Shown here: positions 52,895 to 62,039 of the stretch, one piece after another
Position numbering within the stretch: position 1 is the first letter of the stretch
Layout: every line of letters begins with the position of its first letter
NCBI GenBank assembly: GCA_964195425.1
Contig: CAXMOM010000043.1
Location: forward strand, 1 to 64,000
Origin: Glaciecola sp964195425
GTDB lineage: Bacteria; Pseudomonadota; Gammaproteobacteria; Enterobacterales; Alteromonadaceae
DNA length: 64,000 nucleotides
Direction: 5' to 3'
Position numbers and translations under genes: made by a program
The notes under the pieces: generated by a model
Seen by the model: the letters and a program-made list of their open reading frames with translations, nothing else
Database searches by the model: none
What the model was told of the DNA's origin: nothing

Positions 52895-54352
52895 TTACGC
52901 CTTTACTTTCGGCACATAAATTTCATTATCAATGGGTTTAGGGATTTCAGTCACCTTTTCACCAATATCGTCAACATCGAGTGATGGATCATCCACACAA
53001 GCTTCTAACATATCGAATGCTTCTTGAAAGTACTGGGACATTGGTTCAAGGCTGGCAATTTTACTATTGCAACATACCAAACCTATATGAGCTATGTCAT
53101 CGTATGTCATCATTGTGATATTGACCCCACCGCCGGGTGTCATCGTTGAAATTGGATAGATAGCGAGTAATTTAGCATCTTTAAAATACAAGGTGTTTGG
53201 TGGGCCGGGCATATTAGAAATAAGAATGTTGCCTATTGGCCTAACCCAATCTGAAATATGCAAGGCTTCAAAAAGGGTTGCAAATGCTTGTATTAAAAGC
53301 GTGTAATAACTAAACGCAGCAGGGTGTGAAACCTTTGCCGCTCGTTTAACAATACGATGATTTTCGATAATTTGTCGCAGTCGCAAATAAGGGTCTTTTT
53401 CACCGTGGGATAATTCAACCGGTACAATGGCAATTTTGTTCCCCGAGGTGGTTTCCCCTGGTTTACGCAGGTTAATTGGCATATTGGTATATAGGGCTTT
53501 TTCAAATGTCTGGCCATAATCTTTTAAAAATCGATGCACACCAATATCAAATGCACACAGCATAATTTCATTAGCTGAGGCTCTTAGACGCTTACTCAGC
53601 TTTTTGACTCTGGTAAAATCGATGTCTAAGGTAGATACCACTCTGCCTTTTTTAACCTGGCCGGAAAGGATCGTTTTGGTAACTGAAAATGGGATGGGCA
53701 TATAGAGCTGATTGATTCTGAGCAGCTTCACTAATAAACGAACCAAAATCCAAATAACATCTTTTACGGTAAGTATTACATCCCACAAACCGGTGATTGT
53801 TTGTTTAAAAATATTAACCTTTTCGCGGTCTCGCAGTTCTACATCCGCAGCCCATACCGGGACAAAACCCTCGCTGTCTATCTGCTCTGAATAGCCTTTT
53901 TGAAACAAACGAATAAGGGTCGCTCCATCGCCGCACATATGATGCACCTTGACATAAATCGCGAATCCCTGGTTTGCTTTATCTTTGATCAAATGATATT
54001 GCCAAAGCGGTTTATCTCTATCTAACCAGGTTTCATGTAAGTTCGCGACAAATTTGTGTAGCGCTGGTTTGTTGTTAATATCATCAAGCACATGCATTTG
54101 CACATGGTAATTCATATCTAAGTGATCGATGGGAGTCAATTTCATGGGGTAAGCTAAAAACAAACTTACCCTACAGTTAAAGGGTGATGCGGCTTTAGTA
54201 AAGCTTTGCAATTCGGCGAAAAGCTTTTCTACATAATCTGCAGGGGCACCTTCGGGTAGTTCTAACAACTGCAATGCTGCTACGTGTTTAGGGTTTGCTT
54301 CCGATTCAGTAATCCAGAACGTCTTGTCGAGAAATGTAATCTTTTTGCTCAC
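52895..54352 (-). CDS. wax ester synthase/diacylglycerol acyltransferase (WS/DGAT), copy 1
   Basis: A 485-residue acyltransferase of the bacterial WS/DGAT family, which makes wax esters or triacylglycerol from acyl-CoA. The catalytic motif H-H-x-x-x-D-G is H137-H-M-C-G-D-G143. The second family motif is NILISNMPGPPNTLYF near 395-410. The first part DKTFWITESEANPKHVAALQLLE corresponds to the family N-terminus. It is divergent from the ParA gene. Length and motifs fit; the donor and acceptor preference is unknown. Confidence 0.9.
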   Translation of the reverse strand: MSKKITFLDKTFWITESEANPKHVAALQLLELPEGAPADYVEKLFAELQSFTKAASPFNCRVSLFLAYPMKLTPIDHLDMNYHVQMHVLDDINNKPALHKFVANLHETWLDRDKPLWQYHLIKDKANQGFAIYVKVHHMCGDGATLIRLFQKGYSEQIDSEGFVPVWAADVELRDREKVNIFKQTITGLWDVILTVKDVIWILVRLLVKLLRINQLYMPIPFSVTKTILSGQVKKGRVVSTLDIDFTRVKKLSKRLRASANEIMLCAFDIGVHRFLKDYGQTFEKALYTNMPINLRKPGETTSGNKIAIVPVELSHGEKDPYLRLRQIIENHRIVKRAAKVSHPAAFSYYTLLIQAFATLFEALHISDWVRPIGNILISNMPGPPNTLYFKDAKLLAIYPISTMTPGGGVNITMMTYDDIAHIGLVCCNSKIASLEPMSQYFQEAFDMLEACVDDPSLDVDDIGEKVTEIPKPIDNEIYVPKVKA

Positions 54353-54509
54353 AAGCTAATTCCCTATAATTTATTTACTAAGTTTCAGTATGTCAGGAAT
54401 ATCTAAATTTTGTCTGAATATTTGTGTTTAGCGTAGTATCATTCGATATTATCAGCACACAGTGCTAACAATTGGAAATGCAGCTAATAGCCAAAACGGA
54501 GAACAAAAC

Positions 54510-55286
54510 GTGATAAGAGTACTGTTTAATAAAAAAGGAGGGGTAGGTAAATCGAGCCTGACCGTGAATTTAGCCGCTATTTCAGCCAGTAAAGGCTTTC
54601 GCACCTTAATTTTGGATTTAGACACGCAATGCAATAGTACCGCATATTTGGATGCACTGGATACGCCAGACCAGCTGACTATTGCCGACCTCTTTGAACA
54701 AACCATTACTTTTCATCTGCATCGCCGACCAGCCATCGACTACTGTCAGGCCACAAAAATGGATAATTTATTTATTATTCCGGGCTCTCAACGTTTAGCC
54801 GATCTAGAAAGCGAATTACATAGCAGGCATAAAATTTATAAGCTGCGCGAAGCCCTTGAATCGTTAAGTAAGGAATTTGATCACATTTACATTGATACCG
54901 CTCCTGCTTTGAACTTTTATAGTTTATCGGCATTAATCGCTACTGATCGTTGCTTAATACCAATTGATTGTGATGACTTTGCGCGACAAGGTTTATATAG
55001 CCTACAACAAAAAATTGCCGAAATTAAAGAAGACCACAATCCCAAATTGGAAATTGAAGGAATTATCGCCAACCAATTCATGGCCAACGCCAATTTACCC
55101 AAACAGATTATTGATGAACTGATTGAAGAAGGCTATCCGGTATTATCTGAATATATTAGTCAATCGGTGAAAATGCGCGAATCACATCAAGCCAAAAAAC
55201 CACTCATTACACTTGCACCAAAGCATAAGCTGACGCTATCGCTGGTAGCGATTTTTGATCTATTGGATCACGACAAAAGTGCTTAA
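54510..55286 (+). CDS. orphan ParA-family ATPase in the lipid cluster
   Basis: A 258-residue ParA/MinD-type ATPase. Deviant Walker A is K-K-G-G-V-G-K-S-S with the signature Lys at position 9 and the catalytic Lys14. Then D-L-D-T-Q-C-N-S-T, and switch II D-T-A-P-A-L. I choose GTG 54510, with ACGGAGAA upstream; a GTG at 54462 would add 16 residues. No ParB and no parS-like repeats are adjacent. The neighbours (two WS/DGAT enzymes, patatin lipase, phasin) suggest it moves storage granules or another cargo, as McdA-type ParA does for carboxysomes. Cargo assignment is inference. Confidence 0.85.
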   Translation: MIRVLFNKKGGVGKSSLTVNLAAISASKGFRTLILDLDTQCNSTAYLDALDTPDQLTIADLFEQTITFHLHRRPAIDYCQATKMDNLFIIPGSQRLADLESELHSRHKIYKLREALESLSKEFDHIYIDTAPALNFYSLSALIATDRCLIPIDCDDFARQGLYSLQQKIAEIKEDHNPKLEIEGIIANQFMANANLPKQIIDELIEEGYPVLSEYISQSVKMRESHQAKKPLITLAPKHKLTLSLVAIFDLLDHDKSA

Positions 55287-55383
55287 TTAATGTGAGTGGC
55301 AGGACTTGATTTTAAGCGATGGGGCTCACTTGTCGTTTACTTATATTAATTGAAAGTCACTGGGCTTACGTAGCTATTTTTTC

Positions 55384-56598
55384 TTAATTGAACACCAAGT
55401 ATAGCTGAATGAAACCTGCGCCCATGCCCAATAAGGCACCGGTGAGAATAAGCTTCCACTCATCGGCTTCATATGCCGGACGCAGCACTCCTTCGAACTC
55501 TTCTGGGGACAAAACTTTCATACGCTCACACAAGTCGTCACCAATACGCATAGCCTTGTTGGTATATTCAAAGGCATATGGTAAATATTTTTCTGAATCC
55601 TCAAAAATTCGTTTGGTCGCGATATCTTTCATTCTGAAATAAGATTCTGAGCCAACTCCGAAAGCAAAATAGGGTTGCGCGAAGGCAATATATCGTTCAA
55701 TAGCATCGTTAACATGTAATTCTATTAGTTCCAAAAACTGTCCTGATCCCGAACCATTTAAGGCAATTTCTATGATGTTTTCAGACGTTATTAACTTGGC
55801 TTCTATAATGTCTGAATAGACTCGTGATACTTCATCTTGTCGCTTTAAAAACATCCCCTGAATAGTAAACCCCATAAATTTTATTGGGTGTTTAGGTTCA
55901 AAAATAACTTTTAATGCGATCCAATTTGTTAAGTAACCAACGATTAAACCGCCCAAGGGTAATACCCACCACTGTGGTAAATACATCCACACAAGCATTG
56001 TTGGTAGTCCAAACAGAAGCCCAAACCAAAAGCCAGAACGTTCAATAAACGGGTATTCTTTCTCTCCTGACTTCAGGAATATTTCGTTGATGAGTTCAGG
56101 TGATTCAACTAGCTTGCTCACGACTAGCTCTTTAATATCAATAATTTCTTCAATATTGTATTTGAAATCATTAAGCATGTTGTTAACAACGAACGGTATA
56201 TCTGCTTCTATACGCTTATAAACGAGATTTTTGCCATGTACCGGTAAGGCAGCCCAAAGCTGAGGTGCACATTCGCGCATCACATCGTTAACTATTCTTC
56301 GTAAAACTTGTTTTAAACGGCGCTGCATAGCTTTTGTGAGTTCTTTTGAATCGATTCTTGAAGCAAGTTCTTGGACGCTTAGTAACTTACCCAACACCAA
56401 TTCCACTTCAATTTCCGCCATCTCTTTGCGCTTTGCCGGAATTAATCCCTGCCACCCCAAAAATGGTTTTATACCGATGAACTCAATAGGATAAAACATC
56501 ATCTTAAGCGCGAGGAAATTAGTAGTATAGCCGACAATCGCACTGATTAGCGGAATAGACAATAAGCTGAGAGTTGCAAAACTAAAACCAAAATCCAT
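55384..56598 (-). CDS. DUF445-family membrane protein
   Basis: A 404-residue membrane protein of the DUF445 family. The N-terminal helix continues into GYTTNFLALKMMFYPIEFIGIKPFLGWQGLIPAKR, and a second copy in the middle reads GYLTNWIALKVIFEPKHPIKFMGFTIQGMFLKRQ (both quoted only in part of their length). These are the family repeats. At least three transmembrane segments are visible, the last at the extreme C-terminus (LILTGALLGMGAGFIQLYL). The function is unknown. It is convergent with the parA-like gene. Confidence 0.85.
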   Translation of the reverse strand: MDFGFSFATLSLLSIPLISAIVGYTTNFLALKMMFYPIEFIGIKPFLGWQGLIPAKRKEMAEIEVELVLGKLLSVQELASRIDSKELTKAMQRRLKQVLRRIVNDVMRECAPQLWAALPVHGKNLVYKRIEADIPFVVNNMLNDFKYNIEEIIDIKELVVSKLVESPELINEIFLKSGEKEYPFIERSGFWFGLLFGLPTMLVWMYLPQWWVLPLGGLIVGYLTNWIALKVIFEPKHPIKFMGFTIQGMFLKRQDEVSRVYSDIIEAKLITSENIIEIALNGSGSGQFLELIELHVNDAIERYIAFAQPYFAFGVGSESYFRMKDIATKRIFEDSEKYLPYAFEYTNKAMRIGDDLCERMKVLSPEEFEGVLRPAYEADEWKLILTGALLGMGAGFIQLYLVFN

Positions 56599-56866
56599 AA
56601 AATAGGGTTGCGCCGTTTGTATATATTATTCGTGAGCCTAAATGTTACTCATCAGGCTACCATCGGAATCAGAATGGTCAATATAAAAAAAAAATTATTA
56701 TTTAATATTGAAATTTTGACAGAAAAAACACCCTATTAACAATAACATATTAGTTTTAGATCGTTAAACTCCACAAAAGTAATGTTAATAGAATATTCAA
56801 TTTAGGTAGTGTTTTCTAATTATTTACTATTATATTCAGCTATTGTAGTAAAAAGAGAACAGCATC

Positions 56867-58339
56867 ATGGCAAATAAAAGACTTTCTGAACTCGAAGACC
56901 TTATGCAAGCCGCCGAATCTTATGCCGAATACAAAGAGGCGGGACAGGCACATGACGAATTATCTGGCGCTCATGAGTGGAAGGCTAAAGATGCCTGTAA
57001 AGATTATGATTACAGAGAAATTCGCAAACGCGTACAAAGGATGAAACGAGCAAAGTCGATTAATGATGCAGCAGGTTTGATGTACATCTTGCATGAAGGT
57101 CTGCATGGAAATTTGGGTAATATCGCCGCCTCGTCACTTAATAGCCACTCGAAAATTGGCACAAAGCATTTAATCGAAGAGTTTATCAAGCAAGTTTGCG
57201 AAGCTTTGGATTTTATTTATCAGGCCGACGAAAGCGAAATAGATTTCTATGAGAAATTATCATTTTTTGATGAAACTGCTCATGCCTTTGGACGCAGTTG
57301 TATGATGCTCAGTGGTGGTGCGGGTTTAGGCTTCTTTCACGGTGGCGTAGTTAAATCCCTGGTTGAACATGATTTGCTACCCGACGTTATATCGGGAGCC
57401 AGCGCGGGTTCTATTATTGCGGCTTTGGTTGGAACGAGAACTAACGAAGAGCTAAAGGATGTTCTAACTCCCGAAGTTATCTATGATAAGTTTCGTCAAT
57501 GGCGCCTATGGACAGGCTTTAGTAAACAAAGCCTGCTTGATAGCACCAATCTTGAAAATGCGCTAATTGAGTTATTTGATCTGACCACCTTTGAAGAAGC
57601 CTATAAAAAGACTGGTAGACATATGACTATTACGGTTTCGCCAGCTGATTTGCACCAGTTTTCGCGTTTACTAAACGCTAAAACTTCGCCCAATGCGATT
57701 ATCTCCCAAGCGGTTAGGGCATCTTGTGCTATTCCCATTGTTTTTTCAGCGGTTCAATTAAAAGCAAAAAACCGGGCCGGAGATATTGTTGCCTATATTC
57801 CTAACCGTCGTTTTGCTGACGGCTCAATTATGGCTGATTTACCTTTCAAGCGTTTAGCCCGGTTATATGGCGTTAACCACAGTATTGTTAGTCAAACTAA
57901 CCCTATATCTGCATTGTTTCGGGCACGTGATAAACTGGATACCACAGGTTTACTTGGATTTAGCTTACGCCACGCAGCCAATATTGTGAAAATTAATAGT
58001 CTTTATGCCTTTGATGTACTGGAAAGTGCTATCAGCCACAGAGCAACTAAATTGGGCATTCACAAAGTTCGCTCCATCATTGACCAGCAGTATATGGGAG
58101 ATGTTAATATTTTGCCTGATGCCTCATTGGCCAATTTAATGCACATCATGTCAAATCCAACAAAGCAGAGTTTGGCCGAGTTATTTCAGCATGGGGAGCG
58201 CGCCACCTGGCCACAGCTAGATTTAATTAAGCGAAATACTATTATCAGTAAAACCCTGCGCAAGTATCTGAAACTCTTAAAACAAAGAGAAGCTCGAATA
58301 CTTGGCAAGCATAATGGATTAAAAGTCGTTAACGGCTAA
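56867..58339 (+). CDS. DUF3336/patatin triacylglycerol lipase-like protein
   Basis: A 490-residue serine lipase. An N-terminal DUF3336 region (about 15-140, YREIRKRVQRM) is followed by a patatin domain starting LSGGAGLGFFHGGVVKSL, the oxyanion G-G-G-A type loop. The nucleophile is S179 in G-A-S-A-G and the catalytic Asp is D318 in A-D-G-S-I. DUF3336 plus patatin is the architecture of the yeast TGL3/4/5 and plant SDP1 oil-body lipases. With two WS/DGAT genes nearby it should mobilise stored neutral lipid. The next gene follows after 74 bp. Confidence 0.9.
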   Translation: MANKRLSELEDLMQAAESYAEYKEAGQAHDELSGAHEWKAKDACKDYDYREIRKRVQRMKRAKSINDAAGLMYILHEGLHGNLGNIAASSLNSHSKIGTKHLIEEFIKQVCEALDFIYQADESEIDFYEKLSFFDETAHAFGRSCMMLSGGAGLGFFHGGVVKSLVEHDLLPDVISGASAGSIIAALVGTRTNEELKDVLTPEVIYDKFRQWRLWTGFSKQSLLDSTNLENALIELFDLTTFEEAYKKTGRHMTITVSPADLHQFSRLLNAKTSPNAIISQAVRASCAIPIVFSAVQLKAKNRAGDIVAYIPNRRFADGSIMADLPFKRLARLYGVNHSIVSQTNPISALFRARDKLDTTGLLGFSLRHAANIVKINSLYAFDVLESAISHRATKLGIHKVRSIIDQQYMGDVNILPDASLANLMHIMSNPTKQSLAELFQHGERATWPQLDLIKRNTIISKTLRKYLKLLKQREARILGKHNGLKVVNG

Positions 58340-58413
58340 AACGTTTGGTTTTGCAGTAAGGCTGTTCTGGCGTTTTGTTAACTTTATCGCAAGATTTAAA
58401 ATGAGTATCATTT

Positions 58414-59190
58414 ATGACTGACAAAATATTAAAGATTTCTGATGATTTTTGGAATATTCGCGGCGAATTTAGAGTGTTCGGTTTGTTAAATATTGGTACC
58501 CAAGCTTCTTTAGTAAGGCGCGGTAACGGCAAATTTGTATTATTGGATGCTTATACCTTGCAAGATGATATTAAACAGCAAGTCGATTCGCTGACCAATA
58601 ATGGCGCAGAAATCGAAGCTATTATTAACTTGCACCCCTTTCATACTATACATGTTACAAAGGTGCATTCTGATTATCCAAACGCAAAACTGTACGGTAC
58701 ACAGCGGCATCTTGATAAGTTCCCAGATCTGCCATGGCAAACACAGCTAACTAATTCGATTGAGTTTGCTGCCCTGTTTTCAGAGGATTTTGAATTTTCA
58801 GTGCCCCGTGGTGTCGATTTTATTTCTAATAACGAGCAACTGCATTTTTCATCGGTATTGGCCTACCATATCGCATCAAAAACCATTCACGTTGACGACA
58901 CCTTAATGTTTCTAAAATTACCCGGTTTACTGGGTGTTTTAAAAAGTCCGGAAGTATCTTTCCATATGACCTTGTCCAGAACCTTAGAGCGTCGCAAAGG
59001 TTCTGCAGATGATTTTCGGCTTTGGGTTGCGCAAATAGCGGAAGACTGGAGCGACGCTGAAGTGCTATGCGCTGCTCATTCACAGACATTGATTGTAAAA
59101 AATAAATCGCCATCTATTGCAGCGATGATTATGACAGCATTGCAACGCGAAGAAAAAACCTTAAAACATCACCAAAAAAAGTTTGGCTAA
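58414..59190 (+). CDS. metallo-beta-lactamase-fold protein (DUF4336-like)
   Basis: A 258-residue protein that resembles DUF4336, a branch of the metallo-beta-lactamase fold: start DDFWNIRGEFRVFG, middle NLHPFHTIHV, then YPNAKLYGTQRH, and TIHVDDTLMF. The canonical HxHxDH motif is reduced to H-P-F-H-T-I-H, so metal binding may be altered. The substrate is unknown. Probably in an operon with the patatin lipase. Confidence 0.65.
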   Translation: MTDKILKISDDFWNIRGEFRVFGLLNIGTQASLVRRGNGKFVLLDAYTLQDDIKQQVDSLTNNGAEIEAIINLHPFHTIHVTKVHSDYPNAKLYGTQRHLDKFPDLPWQTQLTNSIEFAALFSEDFEFSVPRGVDFISNNEQLHFSSVLAYHIASKTIHVDDTLMFLKLPGLLGVLKSPEVSFHMTLSRTLERRKGSADDFRLWVAQIAEDWSDAEVLCAAHSQTLIVKNKSPSIAAMIMTALQREEKTLKHHQKKFG

Positions 59191-59201
59191 CAAGGTTTAA
59201 T

Positions 59202-60404
59202 TCACCTACCTTTCGCGATCCGAACACTTTCTAGGAATCGGTAAACCGCTCGAATGTGCTCCTGCGTAGGCGGAGCATGGGCAATATCATAGGCGTGTTG
59301 TCCACTTGGCAGTTCCGCAAATGTGGCTCCATTTTTTGATGTTTGATTGAGGGTTTCTGCGAATACCTTCGCACTCTCGAAATCAGCAAGCATATCGTGG
59401 CGTCCATGCAATATTAGCATTGGTGGTGCATCTGGATGAACATGACCCATCGGCGACACTTTATCCCAGAGCGCTTTGTGCATTTCTGGTGGCCCAGGCA
59501 TAACTAGCTTAGTCAAAAATGATTGAAGTTCATTTACGCCCTCGCTCATTGTGCCATTGCGGTTGAGGAAATCATAAATACCATAAACGGGAACGCACGC
59601 ATCTACGGTGCAATCGCTTTGCTCAAACCCAGGCTTCAACGATTCAAGTCCAGATGCCAGGCCTGCAAGTGCGACGAGGTGACCCCCTGCAGATCCTCCA
59701 GTCAAAGCAACAAAGTTTGGGTCGCCATTGTAGGTTTCTATATTGGCCTTTACCCAAGCGACCGCAAGCAAGACATCTTGGATCATAGCCGGCATTTTGT
59801 TTCGAGGCGCTAGTCGATAATTTACGTCGACGACCAGCCAACCTTTCGACGCCATATGCTTAATGAGTGGCTTCGCCTGCTGATGCTTTCTGCCAACAAC
59901 CCATCCCCCGCCGTGAACATGCAAGAGGACAGGCATTGGCAATAAAGGCTTTGTTTTAGACATATAGATGTCGAGTTTATTTTTTTTGTCTGATGGCCCG
60001 TAAGCGACGTTCTTCAGGCGTTTTACATCAGGTTTAGGGAATTGGAAGGGAAACAATGCGCCTATCACAAAGCGCCCAATGGATGCCCCTTTTCCGTCCG
60101 GCATGACTTGAGAAAGTGCTTGGCTTCCCTGCCATGCACGCAATAAGGTCAGGGCGAAGAGGGCTAGCGTGGCAAGGTTAACTATCGCAATTACCGGTGA
60201 TAATTGAACCTTGGAAAGCGCAAAATATAGCGAGCCAATCGTCAATATTAAAAGCGGCAAAGCTAACACTTGACCTGTTAGGCTCCAGCCAAAGTAAACG
60301 AATGATAAATAGCGAACCCTGCGAGCAAGTTTAGAGTGTATTGCCCCTGCGAATGCTGCAGCAAATAAGCTTACCGCCAATAAGAGATGGAGAACATAAA
60401 TCAT
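59202..60404 (-). CDS. membrane-anchored alpha/beta hydrolase (HSL/BD-FAE type)
   Basis: A 400-residue esterase or lipase. Four transmembrane helices occupy about 1-125. The catalytic domain has the oxyanion motif H-V-H-G-G-G-W near 165, the nucleophile S238 in G-G-S-A-G-G-H, Asp in LHGRHDMLADF, and His in SGQHAYDI. This HGGGW/GxSAGG pattern is that of the hormone-sensitive-lipase-like family. It is convergent with the MBL-like gene, in the lipid cluster. The lipid substrate is unproven. Confidence 0.85.
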   Translation of the reverse strand: MIYVLHLLLAVSLFAAAFAGAIHSKLARRVRYLSFVYFGWSLTGQVLALPLLILTIGSLYFALSKVQLSPVIAIVNLATLALFALTLLRAWQGSQALSQVMPDGKGASIGRFVIGALFPFQFPKPDVKRLKNVAYGPSDKKNKLDIYMSKTKPLLPMPVLLHVHGGGWVVGRKHQQAKPLIKHMASKGWLVVDVNYRLAPRNKMPAMIQDVLLAVAWVKANIETYNGDPNFVALTGGSAGGHLVALAGLASGLESLKPGFEQSDCTVDACVPVYGIYDFLNRNGTMSEGVNELQSFLTKLVMPGPPEMHKALWDKVSPMGHVHPDAPPMLILHGRHDMLADFESAKVFAETLNQTSKNGATFAELPSGQHAYDIAHAPPTQEHIRAVYRFLESVRIAKGR

Positions 60405-60650
60405 ATTTATCCTAATCGTTTACTACTGTGGTGAGTAATGTTCGCAGGCTTTAAATTCTACGAATAACGGATTGTAGCATTTTTCGTTAGATTTTCTGAT
60501 AGCTCACGCTATATACGGTTGAAACATCGTCATTTATTTTAATCACTGTAGCTGCAAGCTGTTCAGCATCTTAAGCAAAACAATTAATCAATACTTGCCA
60601 CGAATGTTTGTTAGAGTAAGTCACCTTATTGTGCATTCAAATAGATATCT

Positions 60651-61871
60651 ATGAACCGTAGCCCCAAAGATAAAAGTCAGAGTTCTTCCACGACAGCCGC
60701 TAACTCCCGAAGCCAAGGTGTAGGTCGCTTAACTATTGACGCAGTATTAGCTATCACTAATATTGTTGAATCAATGCATATTCGTGTAAGTCCGCTTTCA
60801 AAGGTAAAGTCGACGACAGAAAAAGAACAGCTCTCAGGCATTAGTGGACTGGTGTATCGCAATATTCGTAATGTTACAGAACTGGTGGGTAAAAGTATTG
60901 ATGCACCACTGGCGTCAATAAGTAAAGTGCTGGCTTCTCAACCTGATTCAACCTCAACGCAAGCTTTGCTTGCAGCATTGAACGGTGTATTGGGTGATCA
61001 TCTTGTAGATAGCGAGAACCCTTTAGCTATCTCAATGCATTTTCGAAGAGAAGGGCAAAGTCTAAATGAAGAGCAGTTGCGTGCGCTCATAAAGCAAAGC
61101 AATGGTAAACTTCTAATCATGGCTCATGGCTTGTGTATGAATGACCTACAGTGGTGCGCCGAAGGTCATGATCATGGCGCTGAATTAGCAAAAGAGTCGG
61201 GTATGGGAGCCATCTACCTGCATTATAATACTGGGCGGCATATTAGCGACAATGGCCAACAGTTTGCGAGTTTATTGGAGTCTCTGGTAGCGCTATCAGA
61301 TAAAAACTTAGAAATTAATATATTGGCTCACAGCATGGGCGGACTCGTATCGCGCAGTGCTATTCATGTTGCCCAAAACAGCGGCCATAAATGGCCTGAG
61401 CTACTCAACAAATTAGTATTTCTAGGTACGCCGCACCATGGCGCCGATCTTGAAAAAGCCGGTAACTGGATTGATTTGATTTTAGGTGCTCATTCATACA
61501 CGGTTCCATTTGCACGTTTAGTTAAAGTGCGCAGCTCTGGAATTACAGATTTACGTTATGGCAACGTGCAAGAGTTGGATTGGCATACTACTGAGCGCTT
61601 TGAGTTCAATGGCGACCAGCGTTTGCCTCTGCCTTTACCTGATCATGTGAAGTGTTTCGCGGTAGCAACGAGTGCTAAAGAAAGTATCACTTACCCCTTA
61701 GGTGACGGCTTGGTGCGGATAAAAAGTGCATTGGGTGAGCACCAAGATAAAGCCTTTGATTTAAATATTCCAGATATTCGAAAATGGGTCGGGACTAACA
61801 TTAATCATATGCAACTGCTAAGCGACCCTAACGTTTACCAAGTCTTGAAAACTTGGTTTGAGATTGAGTAA
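60651..61871 (+). CDS. alpha/beta hydrolase, lipase-like (PGAP1-type)
   Basis: A 406-residue hydrolase. The first 150 residues have low similarity to known folds (helical, several Ser/Thr). The hydrolase core starts KLLIMAHGLCMND, has nucleophile S228 in A-H-S-M-G-G-L-V-S-R, LGTPHHGADLE, and His in NINHMQLL. The HGLCMND, HSMGG and TPHHG set is that of PGAP1-like and triacylglycerol-lipase-like enzymes. No signal peptide. A storage-lipid or phospholipid substrate is likely from context. Confidence 0.82.
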   Translation: MNRSPKDKSQSSSTTAANSRSQGVGRLTIDAVLAITNIVESMHIRVSPLSKVKSTTEKEQLSGISGLVYRNIRNVTELVGKSIDAPLASISKVLASQPDSTSTQALLAALNGVLGDHLVDSENPLAISMHFRREGQSLNEEQLRALIKQSNGKLLIMAHGLCMNDLQWCAEGHDHGAELAKESGMGAIYLHYNTGRHISDNGQQFASLLESLVALSDKNLEINILAHSMGGLVSRSAIHVAQNSGHKWPELLNKLVFLGTPHHGADLEKAGNWIDLILGAHSYTVPFARLVKVRSSGITDLRYGNVQELDWHTTERFEFNGDQRLPLPLPDHVKCFAVATSAKESITYPLGDGLVRIKSALGEHQDKAFDLNIPDIRKWVGTNINHMQLLSDPNVYQVLKTWFEIE

Positions 61872-62039
61872 TTAGTTAACATTTGTGTATTGTGTATTGT
61901 GGTTTGTCGGGCACTAATATGTGATTGCCCGCAGCCCAGAGGCAACAGGTTTCATCTAATTTTGCGATTATATTTGAAAAAACTGTCCCGCTGTGTGTAA
62001 ACTGAGGTATCAAAACTTTAGTTTATCGAGTTAATTACC

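Noticed and set aside
61908..61931. CGGGCA/TGCCCG inverted repeat after the lipase gene
   Set aside because: Six-base arms, 12-nt loop and no T run; too weak to call a terminator.
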